From positions 4,216,001-4,280,000 of the forward strand of contig NZ_CP178543.1 in the NCBI RefSeq assembly GCF_047276495.1: a stretch of 64,000 bases of DNA, read 5' to 3'. The position numbers and the translations under genes were made by a program. The notes beneath the pieces were generated by a model that did no database searches, was not told where the DNA came from, and was given only the letters and a program-made list of their open reading frames with translations. This stretch comes from Capilliphycus salinus. Its GTDB lineage: Bacteria; Cyanobacteriota; Cyanobacteriia; Cyanobacteriales; Microcoleaceae. Within the stretch, counting starts at the first letter, position 1, and each line of letters opens with the position of its first letter. Shown here piece after piece: positions 63,712 to 64,000 of the stretch.

Positions 63712-64000
63712 CAATTGCTGTCGAAATTGGGAATCGAGCGCGAAAAAGCGACTGCTCTGGATAATATCGGAGGTATTTACAACGATCAGGGTAACTATTC
63801 TCAGTCGATGGAGTATCATCAACAGGCGTTGGCAATTCGTCGAGAGATTGGCGATCGCTCTGGAGAACTAACCTCTGTTGGCAACATTGGCTTCATTTAC
63901 CATGTTCAAGGACGCTACCGTGAAGCGATAGAATTTTACCAAAAATCGTTGGTATCAATAGAGATTTTGACAACTTTAAACAATCGCCAACCGACGATCA
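63712..64000 (+). CDS. TPR-repeat protein, 5'-truncated and running off the window
   Basis: An open frame from just after a TAG (63709) to the window end, reading EREKATALDNIGGIYNDQGNYSQSMEYHQQALAIRREIGDRSGE and VGNIGFIYHVQGRYREAIEFYQKSL: two 40-residue TPR units of the kinesin-light-chain/CHAT-associated type. There is no N-terminus: it begins in mid-repeat with only a TTG (63715) available, directly next to the hydrolase fragment on the other strand. It is probably the remains of a larger TPR (possibly TPR-CHAT) gene; the downstream part is outside the window. Confidence 0.6.

Overview
The window looks like chromosomal DNA of a filamentous, non-heterocystous cyanobacterium (Oscillatoriales-type). 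The evidence is many HIP1-like GCGATCGC octamers, a bicarbonate transporter of the cmp type, a plant-type acyl-lipid desaturase, KaiB/KaiC homologues, a PAP/fibrillin protein, hybrid Ser/Thr-His kinases, XisH/XisI, DUF29 and Uma2 families, and abundant C/G-rich dispersed repeats. I recognised no tRNA, rRNA or CRISPR array.

Layout. 1-4.2 kb: the end of a hybrid sensor kinase translationally coupled to a response-regulator diguanylate cyclase, then small genes (an orphan F1-ATPase alpha N-terminal barrel, an OB-like lipoprotein, a cupin, a YrhK-like membrane protein, a fibrillin). 4.4-8 kb: SbcC/Rad50-like ATPase and a GNAT acetyltransferase. 8.4-11.6 kb: ferrous iron uptake operon feoA(double)-feoB-feoC. 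12.8-18.5 kb: complete cmpABCD bicarbonate ABC transporter. 18.7-24.2 kb: giant Ser/Thr kinase-AAA-GAF-histidine kinase, broken by one in-frame stop. 24.2-29.2 kb: housekeeping (BrkB/YihY, coiled-coil protein, threonine synthase, desA).

29.3-40.8 kb is an accessory island: Uma2 nuclease-like protein, duplicated DUF29 genes, a PD-(D/E)XK nuclease domain fused to a ParA ATPase with a ParB-like/HhH partner, a DprA-like gene in a zero-gap operon with a RecQ helicase carrying a phosphoribosyltransferase-like tail, XisH/XisI, and a kinase with seven WD40 repeats. This island is the best place in the window for an undescribed DNA-handling or defence system. 41.2-48.8 kb: glcD, a 28-bp x 8 tandem repeat, a frameshifted aldo/keto reductase, rpiA, and a TPR-SPINDLY O-GlcNAc-transferase-like protein. 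48.9-51.4 kb: kaiC-kaiB-kaiB cluster without kaiA, with kaiC split by a frameshift. 51.6-63.5 kb: MocR regulator, small conserved genes, 5-oxoprolinase, a complete ISAs1-family insertion sequence with a 10-bp target duplication, rsmB, class III adenylate cyclase and a CbiX/SirB chelatase. The right edge holds two gene remnants, an alpha/beta-hydrolase piece and a TPR piece.

A cross-cutting observation: sbcC, the aldo/keto reductase and kaiC are each put out of frame by a single base at or beside a run of four or five G/C. This suggests either consensus-sequence error or replication slippage, so these breaks should be verified before being read as biology.
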